From a virus: a DNA stretch of 31,490 bases. A model generated the notes under the pieces. That model searched no databases. It was not told where the DNA came from and saw nothing but the letters and a program-made list of their open reading frames with translations. The stretch spans positions 1-31,490 of IMG/VR virus record IMGVR_UViG_3300042445_001232. One strand, given 5' to 3'. The position numbers and the translations under genes are program-made. Below are positions 16,878 to 24,511 of this stretch, piece after piece (position 1 is the first letter of the stretch; each line of letters starts with the position of its first letter).

Positions 16878-16926
16878 AATATTTTACTTATCTTTAACAT
16901 ACAAATCACCATTTAAACCAACAAGT

Positions 16927-17736
16927 ATGAAAAAGTCTATCATTCTAAATCCCGACGAAATTCAAAGTTACATCAAGGACATCCGTAAGATTCCTGTTAT
17001 GACACACGAAAGACAAGATGAAATCTTTGAGTTATTAAAGAATAAAAAAATTACCAAAGAGGAGAAAACAAAATTATATGACGAACTTGTTGTAAGTAAT
17101 TTAAGGTTTGTTATTTCATCTGCGAAGATGTTTCAAAATCAAGGTATGGATTTACTTGATTTAATTTCGGAAGGTAATATTGGTTTAATTAAAGCAGCTG
17201 AACGATTTGACCCAACAAGTGGGTTGAGATTTATATCATATGCTGTGTGGTGGATTAGACAATCTATCATGGCATCTCTTAACGAGAATTCAAGAACAAT
17301 TCGTATTCCATCTAATTTAATCCAAGAAGCTCAAAAGGCAAGAAAAGAGGAAGGATCTAGAAATGAAGATAAGTTTTTTATTTCTACGGGAGATGAACCC
17401 ATTTCTAACCTACCATATTGTGTTGGTCTTTATAAACAAATTAATGATGAGGGAGACCAACTAATTGACGTAATCCCAAACAAAGATGCGTTGAATCCAG
17501 AAGAGTTAATGAATACACCGGAAGAAATTAAGAAAAAGGTTGCTGCGATGTTAAGTGTGTTAGATGACAGAGAGAAAGTAATTATTGAAAGATATTATGG
17601 ATTAACAGGAATTGAGTCTAACTTAGAAGATTTAGGTGAGGAGTTTGGTTGTACTAAAGAACGTATTAGACAACTACGTGATAAGGCAATTAAAAAATTA
17701 AGAAACGAGAGCTTTAGTCTCTTAAATTATTTGTAA
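16927..17736 (+). CDS. RpoD-like RNA polymerase sigma factor (sigma-70 family)
   Basis: This 269-residue sigma-70 family protein would redirect host RNA polymerase to phage promoters. Region 2 is clear at about 50-120 (SNLRFVISSAKMF, then LLDLISEGNIGLIKAAERFD and the promoter-melting/-10 recognition helix RFISYAVWWIRQSIM). A short, divergent region 3 follows (121-200). Region 4 at 205-265 carries the HTH LEDLGEEFGCTKERIRQLRD. Region 1.1 is absent. I prefer ATG 16927; a TTG at 16867 would add 20 residues overlapping the previous gene. It is a good candidate to recognise the TATTTAT(A) or TATATTTG elements in this window. It lies 1 base before the next gene. Confidence 0.9.
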   Translation: MKKSIILNPDEIQSYIKDIRKIPVMTHERQDEIFELLKNKKITKEEKTKLYDELVVSNLRFVISSAKMFQNQGMDLLDLISEGNIGLIKAAERFDPTSGLRFISYAVWWIRQSIMASLNENSRTIRIPSNLIQEAQKARKEEGSRNEDKFFISTGDEPISNLPYCVGLYKQINDEGDQLIDVIPNKDALNPEELMNTPEEIKKKVAAMLSVLDDREKVIIERYYGLTGIESNLEDLGEEFGCTKERIRQLRDKAIKKLRNESFSLLNYL

Positions 17737-17737
17737 T

Positions 17738-19195
17738 ATGGAAAAAAATTGGTTAAAATACTTAGTGGCATTATCGGCAATTTTAATTGCGGGTAGTGCT
17801 GCATATTTTTCAGTAACTGGATTGGGGGTACTATTTAGTGGTGCTGCGGTTGCAGTTATGGTTATGGCAAGTTCTTTAGAATTGGCGAAAATTGTTTCGG
17901 CAACTTATTTAAAACAAAAATGGAATGAGATAAAAGGATTCAATAAATGGTACCTATCATTTTCTGTGGGAATTTTAATGTTAATCACATCAGCGGGTAT
18001 TTTTGGATATCTTTCAAATGCGTTTCAACAACAAAATCTTGCATTACAACAAGTCGATAGAGAATTATTAATTCACACAACAAAGATTCAACAGAACGAA
18101 GCACAAATAAAACAACTATCAACACAAATTACGGAATTTAATTCTAATCAAGGTAAGATTATTGATGGTGGTAAAGTTAATTCACGTTTACTCCGTTCAA
18201 TAGATAATAGAGATAAACAAATTGCAAAACTTAATGACAACATATCTTTATTACAACAAGATAACGCAAAAGAAAATGATGAGATTAATAAAATTAAAAC
18301 TGAAAACTTAGGACTTGAAAAGGAAGTTGGGGGGTTTAGATTTGTTGCTGAGGCGTTTGGTGTTGAATTAAACAGTGTCGTTAAATTTTTTATCATTTTA
18401 ATTGTAATTGTATTTGACCCATTGGCAATTGCTCTGATTATCGCATTTAATCAATTGGTTATGAGAGGTAAAGATGATGAATCAACACCCGAAGATTTAA
18501 AAAACTTTGTTGATGAAACCACAAGAGTACATTTATCAGAAAATGATTTAAAAATATTAGAAGATGCGTTACTAAACAAAACGGAACCAAACGAAAAATT
18601 AAAATCGGCATCTGAGGAATATAAACGAAGGGGAGAGTTATTATCTGAAATTATGAAGAACGACCAAGAGTTGGGATTATATGATGAACCATTTGATGAC
18701 GAATTAATTAAAGAGGTTGAATATGCGTTTAAAAAAGAAATGGAGTCAGTCGCACCATTTGGAGAGAGGTATGATTTGGACGATGATATCTCTCATTGGG
18801 ACGGAACATTAATGGACGGATTAGAGGATGAGGAACCATTCTTTACTGAAGAAGAAGTAGAGAAAATTTTACAAGAAGAACCAACAGAAGAAGAAATTCA
18901 GGAAAATTTTTCCACTATAACACCAAATACGGAGAATATTTTCCAAAATGAGAATTATTTAACCGAGGCAATTAATGAGTTTAATCAAGAATCGATGGAA
19001 GATGGATGGGATGAAGAAATGGAAAAACGCTATTGGGAAGAACAAGTACCCAACCCATCTGTGACACCCGAAGAGTCAACCGACGAACCTGTTTATCAGT
19101 CAGAAATTAAAGAGATTGATGTAATGTTAAAAGTGGTTAACGACGCAATTGACCAAAACACATCATCCGATTCTGATGATGAAAAAAAAAAGTAG
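17738..19195 (+). CDS. Multi-pass membrane protein with coiled coil and acidic tail (zero-frame product)
   Basis: This 485-residue protein has membrane segments at about 7-27, 30-48, 72-93 and 214-238. A long coiled coil lies between the third and fourth (95-195), and a 245-residue acidic tail (many Asp/Glu) follows. Four helices place the tail and both ends on the same side, probably cytoplasmic. No family was recognised. Possible roles are pore formation, a membrane-remodelling scaffold or a channel for virion assembly. The zero frame ends in Lys-Lys-Lys-stop on a run of ten A, which forms the slippery heptamer A AAA AAG at 19186-19192; the frame one base back stays open for 84 more codons. 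See the extension entry. Confidence 0.75.
   Translation: MEKNWLKYLVALSAILIAGSAAYFSVTGLGVLFSGAAVAVMVMASSLELAKIVSATYLKQKWNEIKGFNKWYLSFSVGILMLITSAGIFGYLSNAFQQQNLALQQVDRELLIHTTKIQQNEAQIKQLSTQITEFNSNQGKIIDGGKVNSRLLRSIDNRDKQIAKLNDNISLLQQDNAKENDEINKIKTENLGLEKEVGGFRFVAEAFGVELNSVVKFFIILIVIVFDPLAIALIIAFNQLVMRGKDDESTPEDLKNFVDETTRVHLSENDLKILEDALLNKTEPNEKLKSASEEYKRRGELLSEIMKNDQELGLYDEPFDDELIKEVEYAFKKEMESVAPFGERYDLDDDISHWDGTLMDGLEDEEPFFTEEEVEKILQEEPTEEEIQENFSTITPNTENIFQNENYLTEAINEFNQESMEDGWDEEMEKRYWEEQVPNPSVTPEESTDEPVYQSEIKEIDVMLKVVNDAIDQNTSSDSDDEKKK
19186..19192 (+). promoter_or_regulatory. Candidate programmed -1 frameshift site (A AAA AAG)
   Basis: Within A10-G (19182-19192) the heptamer A AAA AAG is in register with the zero frame and is immediately followed by TAG. 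It is the same heptamer used in the E. coli dnaX -1 frameshift. A tract of ten A could also allow transcriptional slippage. Downstream pairings are weak: AACCCAA (19227-19233) with TTGGGTT (19247-19253), or AACCCCAA (19202-19209) with the same partner. An indel error in the homopolymer is the main alternative. Confidence 0.6.
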
Positions 19196-19446
19196 AATCA
19201 GAACCCCAAACACAGGAATTAAATTTAACCCAATCATCGAGTAACCTTGGGTTTTCAAATATAGGAACACATATTCCTTTTTATTACGGACACGGACCGA
19301 ATAAAAGAAAGAACGTTAAACAATATGATGAGGAATTATATTTGGAAAAGGATGAAATAAACCCAAATCAAGTGATTTACGATTTGGAAAATAATAAAGT
19401 TATTATACCAAATTCGGACGATGAGGTAAACAATAACACTAATTAA
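19192..19446 (+). CDS. 84-residue -1 frame extension of the membrane protein
   Basis: After a -1 shift on the A AAA AAG site, reading continues with GTA GAA TCA and runs 84 codons to TAA at 19444-19446, giving a 569-residue fusion. The segment has no ATG in frame, yet its codon use and content (for example HIPFYYGHGPNKRK, then QYDEELYLEKDEINPNQVIY) look like real protein, and it fills the otherwise empty 261 bases before the next gene. It is therefore best explained as a frameshift product, or as the true C-terminus of a single gene broken by a one-base homopolymer error. No domain was recognised in the extension. Confidence 0.65.
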   Translation, partial: VESEPQTQELNLTQSSSNLGFSNIGTHIPFYYGHGPNKRKNVKQYDEELYLEKDEINPNQVIYDLENNKVIIPNSDDEVNNNTN

Positions 19447-19456
19447 ATGTGGAACA

Positions 19457-20071
19457 ATGTCAATATATGAAATTGAAACTATTGATAATAAAAACTTAAA
19501 CATCAGTCGAAGAAAGTCTAAGAAAACACAAATATTACTATACGACACACAAAGAAGAGTTGACGATTTTATCAATATGATAAAGTATCGTAAAAATGGG
19601 ATGTATGAAGATATACCCCATTTTGTTGTTTCTAAGATGGGTGATGTTTATCAATTATTCGATACTAACCAATCATCCGAAACTTTTGGAAACCCAAAGA
19701 TTGACAATAAGATGATTAAAATTGCAATTGAGAACTTGGGTTGGCTTTCTAAAAATACTATCACTGGTATCCTTAATAATTGGATTGGCGACCCGTATAG
19801 GTCTGAACCATACATTCGTAATTGGAGGAATTATTATTTTTGGGACAAATACGGAGAAGACCAAATGAAAGCCGTTGCAAAATTATGTGAAAAATTATGT
19901 GACGAACATGGGATATTCAAACAAACCGTACCATCACAAGGATACTTAGAAAATATATCAAATTTCAAGGGAATTATATGTAAATCCAACTTTTCAAGTA
20001 TTTATACAGATATAAACCCTTCATTTAATTTTAGGGTCTTTTTTAACAATACACACGAAAATGAGAAATGA
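19457..20071 (+). CDS. Degenerate N-acetylmuramoyl-L-alanine amidase-fold protein (probable pseudoenzyme)
   Basis: This 204-residue protein has the outline of an Amidase_2/PGRP fold: a first strand ILLYDTQRR (27-34), the strand-turn IPHFVVSKMGDVYQLFD (53-69), IKIAIENLGW (87-96), a helix with DQMKAVAKLCEKLCDEHGI (135-153), and the C-terminal motif GIICKSNFS...YTDINPSFNF (172-192). In active amidases the first strand carries a zinc His and the GxxGHS motif a second one; here those places hold Tyr/Asp (29-30) and Lys (176). Only the Asp of the TD motif (D185) remains. Peptidoglycan binding without cleavage, or a structural role, is inferred. It overlaps the next gene by 11 bases. Confidence 0.6.
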   Translation: MSIYEIETIDNKNLNISRRKSKKTQILLYDTQRRVDDFINMIKYRKNGMYEDIPHFVVSKMGDVYQLFDTNQSSETFGNPKIDNKMIKIAIENLGWLSKNTITGILNNWIGDPYRSEPYIRNWRNYYFWDKYGEDQMKAVAKLCEKLCDEHGIFKQTVPSQGYLENISNFKGIICKSNFSSIYTDINPSFNFRVFFNNTHENEK

Positions 20072-20567
20072 TTACGATTTTACCAAGAAGATGTTAAATA
20101 CTATTAGAAATATTAGTGAGGCTAAGACATTAAGTAGAACTCTAAGAGAACAGGAAGAACCACAAACACCTGAACAAGAACGTGAAATTAACGATGATGT
20201 TATTGTAATCAATGATGTTGACGTTAAAATGTTATCAACTGATGAGTCGGATATGGGACTACAAGACGAACAAAAAACTGCAATATCTGGTTTAATTGAT
20301 AATTTTAGACAACAAGTTTCTCAAATTGTTGAATTTGATCCGGGAATGACAATAAGTGAAAGACAAATTAGATTGGATGGTAAATTAACTGATGGAGATA
20401 TTAGTTTTGTGTTCATTGCGGGTGAAGAGAGTGGTGTTTATGTAAATGCTGAAATGTTAAAAATTGAAGCTGAGACTTTGGTCGTTATGGAGAAATTAGT
20501 AAAGTTTGAAGAAACTTACAAAACCACCATGGAACCAATGATAACACAAAGAGATAATAATATATAA
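20061..20567 (+). CDS. Hypothetical protein, probable virion/head-associated
   Basis: This 168-residue protein is not recognised. The N-terminus (DFTKKMLNTIRNISEA at 6-21) is an amphipathic helix followed by a Glu/Pro/Gln-rich linker (30-45). The rest is an acidic alpha/beta domain, with a helix-rich end containing MEKLVKFEETYK. It begins inside the amidase-like gene and shares one base with the next start (TAATG). The helix-plus-linker N-terminus is like those of the genes at 20809 and 21749 and might be a head-targeting signal, by analogy with T4 internal proteins; that is speculation. Confidence 0.55.
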   Translation: MRNDYDFTKKMLNTIRNISEAKTLSRTLREQEEPQTPEQEREINDDVIVINDVDVKMLSTDESDMGLQDEQKTAISGLIDNFRQQVSQIVEFDPGMTISERQIRLDGKLTDGDISFVFIAGEESGVYVNAEMLKIEAETLVVMEKLVKFEETYKTTMEPMITQRDNNI

Positions 20568-20809
20568 TGGCACTTAGTGAACAAGATAAAAGAGAAATCG
20601 AAAAAATCACTAAAAAAGAGATTAGAGATTTTATGAATAGTACCCAAATCCACAAAATGGTTGTAAAAACCATTCAAGATGAGTTGGGAACAAAAAAGAT
20701 TGATGATAAGATAATTGATTTATCAACTAAAGTTGTTGTTGAGTTATTTAAAACATTATGGCAAAGAAAGTCATTTTGGGAAGGTGCATTAAAAAACGTT
20801 AGTAGATAA
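20567..20809 (+). CDS. Small helical hypothetical protein
   Basis: This 80-residue, highly charged protein is predicted to be almost entirely helical (EQDKREIEKITKKEIRDFM, then VVVELFKTLWQRKSFWEG). No membrane segment, Cys or known motif is present. It starts on the last base of the previous stop and its own stop overlaps the next start, so it is embedded in a tightly coupled operon with the genes at 20061 and 20809. A small structural or assembly partner role is plausible. It is not a shadow: no longer frame covers this interval on either strand. Confidence 0.6.
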   Translation: MALSEQDKREIEKITKKEIRDFMNSTQIHKMVVKTIQDELGTKKIDDKIIDLSTKVVVELFKTLWQRKSFWEGALKNVSR

Positions 20810-21747
20810 TGGAAAAAGTAATTAAACCTGATATTGAGGGTGAAATGGAGGAGTTTCAAAGAACATCGCAAGATTTAAGAAGAAAGGAGAAAATCGATAT
20901 TTCTGTGGAGGAACTCGTGAGCTCTTTCGATGGATTGAAGGAACAGACACTTACAGATGATGTTTGGCCTAAATTGGAGAATACAGAATCAAACGAAATA
21001 GAGAAGGGTGACTTTGAGGCAGTTAATGATATTGCAAAAATGTATAAAAAGACAAACCCAAAGAAGTTAATAAGGGCAATAAAATCAGGTGAATATAATC
21101 GACCATTAATTCTAAAAATGGGTGAAAGATATATTCTTATTGCTGGTAACACAAGATTATGTACTGCGGCGGCAATGGGTGTTAATCCTAAGGTTTTTAT
21201 AGGTGAAATTGGTGAGGATATAACTGAGGAAGTTATTAAAGGTATCGAACCAAAAAAGGAAACGAAAGAACAAACAGGAGCGTCATCATCTGGTTCATAC
21301 GAAGGAAATGCGTTTAGTCCAATGATTAAAAGAGAAATACATAAAATAAACAACGCTAAATTAACTGAAGAGCAGGATATCGAGTTTAAAGAGGCTACCG
21401 ACGCTAGTTCATCTGGTTCATATGATGTACCGGCTTTTGGTAAAACAACTAAGGGTGGACGTAAAAACCCGTTAAAAATTGATGGCCCCGACAGTGTCTA
21501 TAAAGGTAGGGCAGTAAAAGATAAGAATTTTCCAAAGTGGGGAGGACCTGATAGTGTGTTTGTGAAGGTTAAAGATAAGTGTAAAAAGTTCCCATATTGT
21601 AACCAAGGGAACACAGGAGCATTAGAATTCATTAAAGAAGACCAAGAAATAAAACATGCAATTACCGAAACATCAAAAAAATTCGGTATTCCATACAAGG
21701 AAATGGAAAAAATTGTATTAAATGAGATAACTAAGATATTTATTTAG
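20809..21747 (+). CDS. ParB/sulfiredoxin-fold domain protein with SSSGSY repeats
   Basis: This 312-residue protein has an N-terminal ParB-like domain (about 75-135): residues RPLILKMGERYILIAGNTRL (98-117) match the ParB box with G113-N-T-R116. This fold can bind CTP or ATP or cut DNA, but the activity here is unknown. The C-terminal half contains two copies of ASSSGSY (158-164, 199-205), each followed by xxxAF, two GPDSV units (226-230, 246-250), and a Cys-bearing motif CKKFPYCNQG (258-267). It ends with an amphipathic helix. The repeats look like modular virion or scaffold segments. It is coupled to both neighbours. Confidence 0.6.
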   Translation: MEKVIKPDIEGEMEEFQRTSQDLRRKEKIDISVEELVSSFDGLKEQTLTDDVWPKLENTESNEIEKGDFEAVNDIAKMYKKTNPKKLIRAIKSGEYNRPLILKMGERYILIAGNTRLCTAAAMGVNPKVFIGEIGEDITEEVIKGIEPKKETKEQTGASSSGSYEGNAFSPMIKREIHKINNAKLTEEQDIEFKEATDASSSGSYDVPAFGKTTKGGRKNPLKIDGPDSVYKGRAVKDKNFPKWGGPDSVFVKVKDKCKKFPYCNQGNTGALEFIKEDQEIKHAITETSKKFGIPYKEMEKIVLNEITKIFI

Positions 21748-21748
21748 T

Positions 21749-23155
21749 ATGAGAATAAGCGAACTAACACAAATTATAGAAAGTGTGGTTTCCCAAGAGG
21801 TAAGAAAAACCATTATTAGGGAATCATTAGGCGATAAAAAGGAAGTATATCACGTAACATGTGAAGGAGAACCTGTAGACACTTTTGACACACAGGAAGA
21901 AGCTGAAAAATATATACAAGATAACAAGAATTCTAAAAAAGAATTGTTAATTGATAAAAAGGTATACGAATCTCACGCGGATATGATTGAAAAATTAGAC
22001 CAAATGGGACAAGAATTAGAAGAAAAAGAAGGTTTTGATATGAATGAGATGTTTAATAGAGAAAATTCATTTGAATATTATGATGAAATAATTGAAGAAA
22101 TAAAGGATAAAGTTGATGAGTGGCTTAATTCAGGTAAAATCGATGAACAAGAACATTACGAAATGATGTTTAAAATCGACACAGAAGATTATGAGTGGAA
22201 TTATAACAAGGGTGGAAATAAAACAAATTATATACTTGTTCAATTAGCAAAAGAATGTGCACCTCATTTATTAAAAAAGAAAAAAGAAACAGAAAATATG
22301 GAAAATCAAGAACCAATGGAAGGTAACGCATTCGTTAAAGCAATGTTAGATGCCAAAGAAAAAGGTGAAAAATCATTTACGGTTGACGGAGAAGAACATG
22401 ATGTTGAGGAATGTTGGAGTCAAATGGAAGAAGAAGAAATGAGAGAAGAAGAACAATGTGAAGGATGTGGTGGACCAACTATGGAAGATGTTAACGAAGG
22501 AACATGTGAAGAATGTGATAAAGAAATATGTGAATGTGGTTCAGGAATGTACGAATCTAAAAAGAAAACATTACGTTTAACTGAATCTGAACTAATCAAC
22601 CTAATCGCTAAAATGGTTAATGAATCAGTTCCAGGTTTAGATGCGGCTAAAAAATCACGTAAAGAAAGTGGGGTAGAAAATAATTCATATTTATCAGATG
22701 TCGATAAGAAAATGAAAGATTACTTATCAATCCCTGGTAACAATAACAATAAATTTCCTGAACAAAACAAAGAAGGTGAAAGTGTTAAAGTAAATAACAC
22801 AGAAAAAGAAGACGAATTTGTTGCAGACCAAAGAGGACGTGGATTAGAGAATTTAGAATATGACAATGAACCATCTGAACAATTCAAGAAAAGATTGAAA
22901 ATGTCAATAGCTGGAGATAGATTAATGGGTAACAGTAGTGACGATGTTGCAAATGTTGTTAAAACTGATTTACCAAAAAAATTAGAAAAGGAAGTTAAAA
23001 GAAAATCAGAAGATAAAAAAGCTGAACCGTTGTATAAGAAAGAACCGCAACCAGTTAAATCTGTTAACGAGTCTAAAGTAAGTATAAATCCAATCCTTTT
23101 AGAGGAAATGAGAAAAATGAAAAAACTTACAAATTATAACGAAAAAACTCAATAA
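21749..23155 (+). CDS. Acidic, Cys-rich probable scaffold or internal head protein
   Basis: This 468-residue, very polar protein is rich in Glu and Lys. The N-terminus RISELTQIIESVVSQEV (2-18) is an amphipathic helix. A related-looking helix LRLTESELINLIAKMVNES (275-293) lies in the middle, and ILLEEMRKMKKLTNYNEKTQ forms the C-terminus. Between residues 237 and 263 six Cys (237, 240, 253, 256, 261, 263) form a zinc-ribbon-like cluster. MEGNAF at 190-195 echoes EGNAF in the previous protein. Such helical tags could be targeting or protease-processed segments, comparable in idea to T4 capsid-targeting sequences. Function is otherwise unknown. No terminator was seen after it. Confidence 0.55.
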   Translation: MRISELTQIIESVVSQEVRKTIIRESLGDKKEVYHVTCEGEPVDTFDTQEEAEKYIQDNKNSKKELLIDKKVYESHADMIEKLDQMGQELEEKEGFDMNEMFNRENSFEYYDEIIEEIKDKVDEWLNSGKIDEQEHYEMMFKIDTEDYEWNYNKGGNKTNYILVQLAKECAPHLLKKKKETENMENQEPMEGNAFVKAMLDAKEKGEKSFTVDGEEHDVEECWSQMEEEEMREEEQCEGCGGPTMEDVNEGTCEECDKEICECGSGMYESKKKTLRLTESELINLIAKMVNESVPGLDAAKKSRKESGVENNSYLSDVDKKMKDYLSIPGNNNNKFPEQNKEGESVKVNNTEKEDEFVADQRGRGLENLEYDNEPSEQFKKRLKMSIAGDRLMGNSSDDVANVVKTDLPKKLEKEVKRKSEDKKAEPLYKKEPQPVKSVNESKVSINPILLEEMRKMKKLTNYNEKTQ

Positions 23156-23204
23156 TATCTTCGTTTTATTTTCTTTTATCCTTATATTTTAATAAGTTAG
23201 GATT

Positions 23205-23660
23205 ATGGAGAATAGAGAAGGTTATTTAGAGTTTGTCTCATCTGAGAGTTATAAACATCAAATAGATATTTGGCACCGAGCCTACAATATAAGTCGTGAG
23301 AAAACAGAACTTTTTCACGACTTTCTTGTGTCTTTATACGTGTTAGTTGACCAAACATTCATGGGAGCTGACGTTACAGAATTAGAGCAAGACCAAAGAA
23401 ACCACTTCACATGGTGTTGGGACAGAACAATAGATAGCTTCAATAAAGAGAAAATATACTTCAAAGACAGGGGCAATTATTATGAATATTTTTGGAATTT
23501 CTTCCTTGAAGCGTACTATTTTAATAAATTAGATGAACATCCCGTTAGAATTTATGAGTATTTTGATAAGTTATTCAACTTCAGATATAGGAAAACCAGA
23601 TCTGAATTGGATATGTTAACCGAAATTTATAAATTATTTGAACAAAACTTGAAAAAGTAG
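23205..23660 (+). CDS. Hypothetical protein, helical, Tyr/Phe-rich
   Basis: This 151-residue protein starts at ATG 23205 after a 49-base leader with TTATATTTTA. It is not recognised. The sequence is predicted mostly helical with many aromatic residues (WHRAYN, YYEYFWNFFLEAYYF at about 92-106) and no membrane-length hydrophobic run, signal peptide or Cys cluster. It looks like a small soluble all-helical domain. It precedes the Hc1-like gene by 39 bases and may share its transcript. Confidence 0.6.
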   Translation: MENREGYLEFVSSESYKHQIDIWHRAYNISREKTELFHDFLVSLYVLVDQTFMGADVTELEQDQRNHFTWCWDRTIDSFNKEKIYFKDRGNYYEYFWNFFLEAYYFNKLDEHPVRIYEYFDKLFNFRYRKTRSELDMLTEIYKLFEQNLKK

Positions 23661-23699
23661 ATTTTTTCCCGTATATTGATATTAAAAACTGAAATTATT

Positions 23700-23888
23700 A
23701 TGCAGACTTTAACTAAAATTAAAGATCTAGTTGAGAAAATGTCAGTCGATACTCAAAAAGTATACGATAAAGGAAATCGAAGTGCATCAATTAGAGCAAG
23801 AAAATATGCACAAGAAATAAAACTCCTTATTGCGGTGTATCGTAAGGACATACTAGATGAAATGAAAAAACATGATGGAGCAAATTAA
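23700..23888 (+). CDS. Histone H1-like (Hc1-type) nucleoid protein
   Basis: This 62-residue basic, helical protein has the pattern KVYDKGNRSASIRARKYAQE (residues 20-39) followed by IKLLIAVYRKDI. This matches the GN+xAxxRARKxxxELxKLxKxxRK layout of the short Hc1 family found in Bacteroidota. Those proteins bind DNA and are thought to compact the nucleoid. A phage copy could help condense phage DNA or displace host nucleoid proteins. The start is ATG 23700; a TTG at 23676 would only add eight residues. The stop overlaps the next small gene by 14 bases. Confidence 0.68.
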   Translation: MQTLTKIKDLVEKMSVDTQKVYDKGNRSASIRARKYAQEIKLLIAVYRKDILDEMKKHDGAN

Positions 23889-24051
23889 ATTATTTTTATT
23901 TGTATTGAGTATACTTTACTCGTTAAGAGTAATTTTAGAGTTTGTGATGAAACTTACTCAGGACAATCCGCAACCTATGACGTTAGGTAAGGTGGAAAAC
24001 ATTTCACTATTACTATCGATATCATATATCATAACCTATATATTAATTTAA
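23875..24051 (+). CDS. Small two-helix membrane protein (58 residues)
   Basis: This ORF was found by hand. ATG 23875 opens 58 codons ending in TAA at 24049-24051. The product has two hydrophobic helices (about residues 5-24 and 43-58) joined by a polar loop KLTQDNPQPMTLGKVENI (26-43). The likely topology is a hairpin in the inner membrane. It starts 14 bases inside the Hc1-like gene and ends 4 bases before the GTG start of the next, so it fills the interval exactly. Its size would suit a holin or a small membrane regulator, but no motif decides this. Confidence 0.62.
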   Translation: MEQIKLFLFVLSILYSLRVILEFVMKLTQDNPQPMTLGKVENISLLLSISYIITYILI

Positions 24052-24055
24052 AAAC

Positions 24056-24511
24056 GTGTTTCAAAGTATAAAATCATTAAGACCTCATTTTCATTCTTTA
24101 AGAGAGATTGAAGGGAATGTTAGTTTGGATATAAAATTACCATTGACGTGGAGATATGAAGACATCATAAAACCATATCGTTCAATCAAAATTAAAATAC
24201 AAGATAAGAACGAAAAGTTTACATTATTGTCTTTAATTTCTAACGGAACCCAAGATGGTTACGACGTTGTATTTGCATGTGCTTTAGAGATTTTGCAAAT
24301 CAATAGAGATGAAGAGGAAAAACAAAAGTTATTCCAACAAAAAGTAAAAGAATTACAAGAATTATTTAAGAAAGAATCGTTAGAAAAACTTAAAGACATA
24401 AATCTATTAAACGACTATGGACAAGAGATTACAACAAGCATCGGATTGGTTGAAGAAGGAGATGGAGAAGGACAAGAAGGAGATAGAGATACAGAAGATT
24501 CAGATGATTGA
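24056..24511 (+). CDS. Hypothetical protein with GTG start and acidic tail
   Basis: This 151-residue protein must start at GTG 24056. A stop codon lies in frame at 24044-24046, and no in-frame ATG occurs in the first hundred codons or more. Residues 1-85 form an alpha/beta domain (SLDIKLPLTWRYEDIIKPYR at 23-42). Residues 86-115 are a charged coiled coil, and the last 20 residues are almost all Asp, Glu and Gly. No family was recognised. The acidic tail is encoded in the stretch that also codes for the start of the next gene in another frame. Confidence 0.65.
   Translation: MFQSIKSLRPHFHSLREIEGNVSLDIKLPLTWRYEDIIKPYRSIKIKIQDKNEKFTLLSLISNGTQDGYDVVFACALEILQINRDEEEKQKLFQQKVKELQELFKKESLEKLKDINLLNDYGQEITTSIGLVEEGDGEGQEGDRDTEDSDD

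Noticed and set aside
16867-16926. TTG start adding 20 residues to the sigma factor
   Set aside because: The segment overlaps the previous gene and is not sigma-like; ATG 16927 fits the usual region 1.2/2 start.
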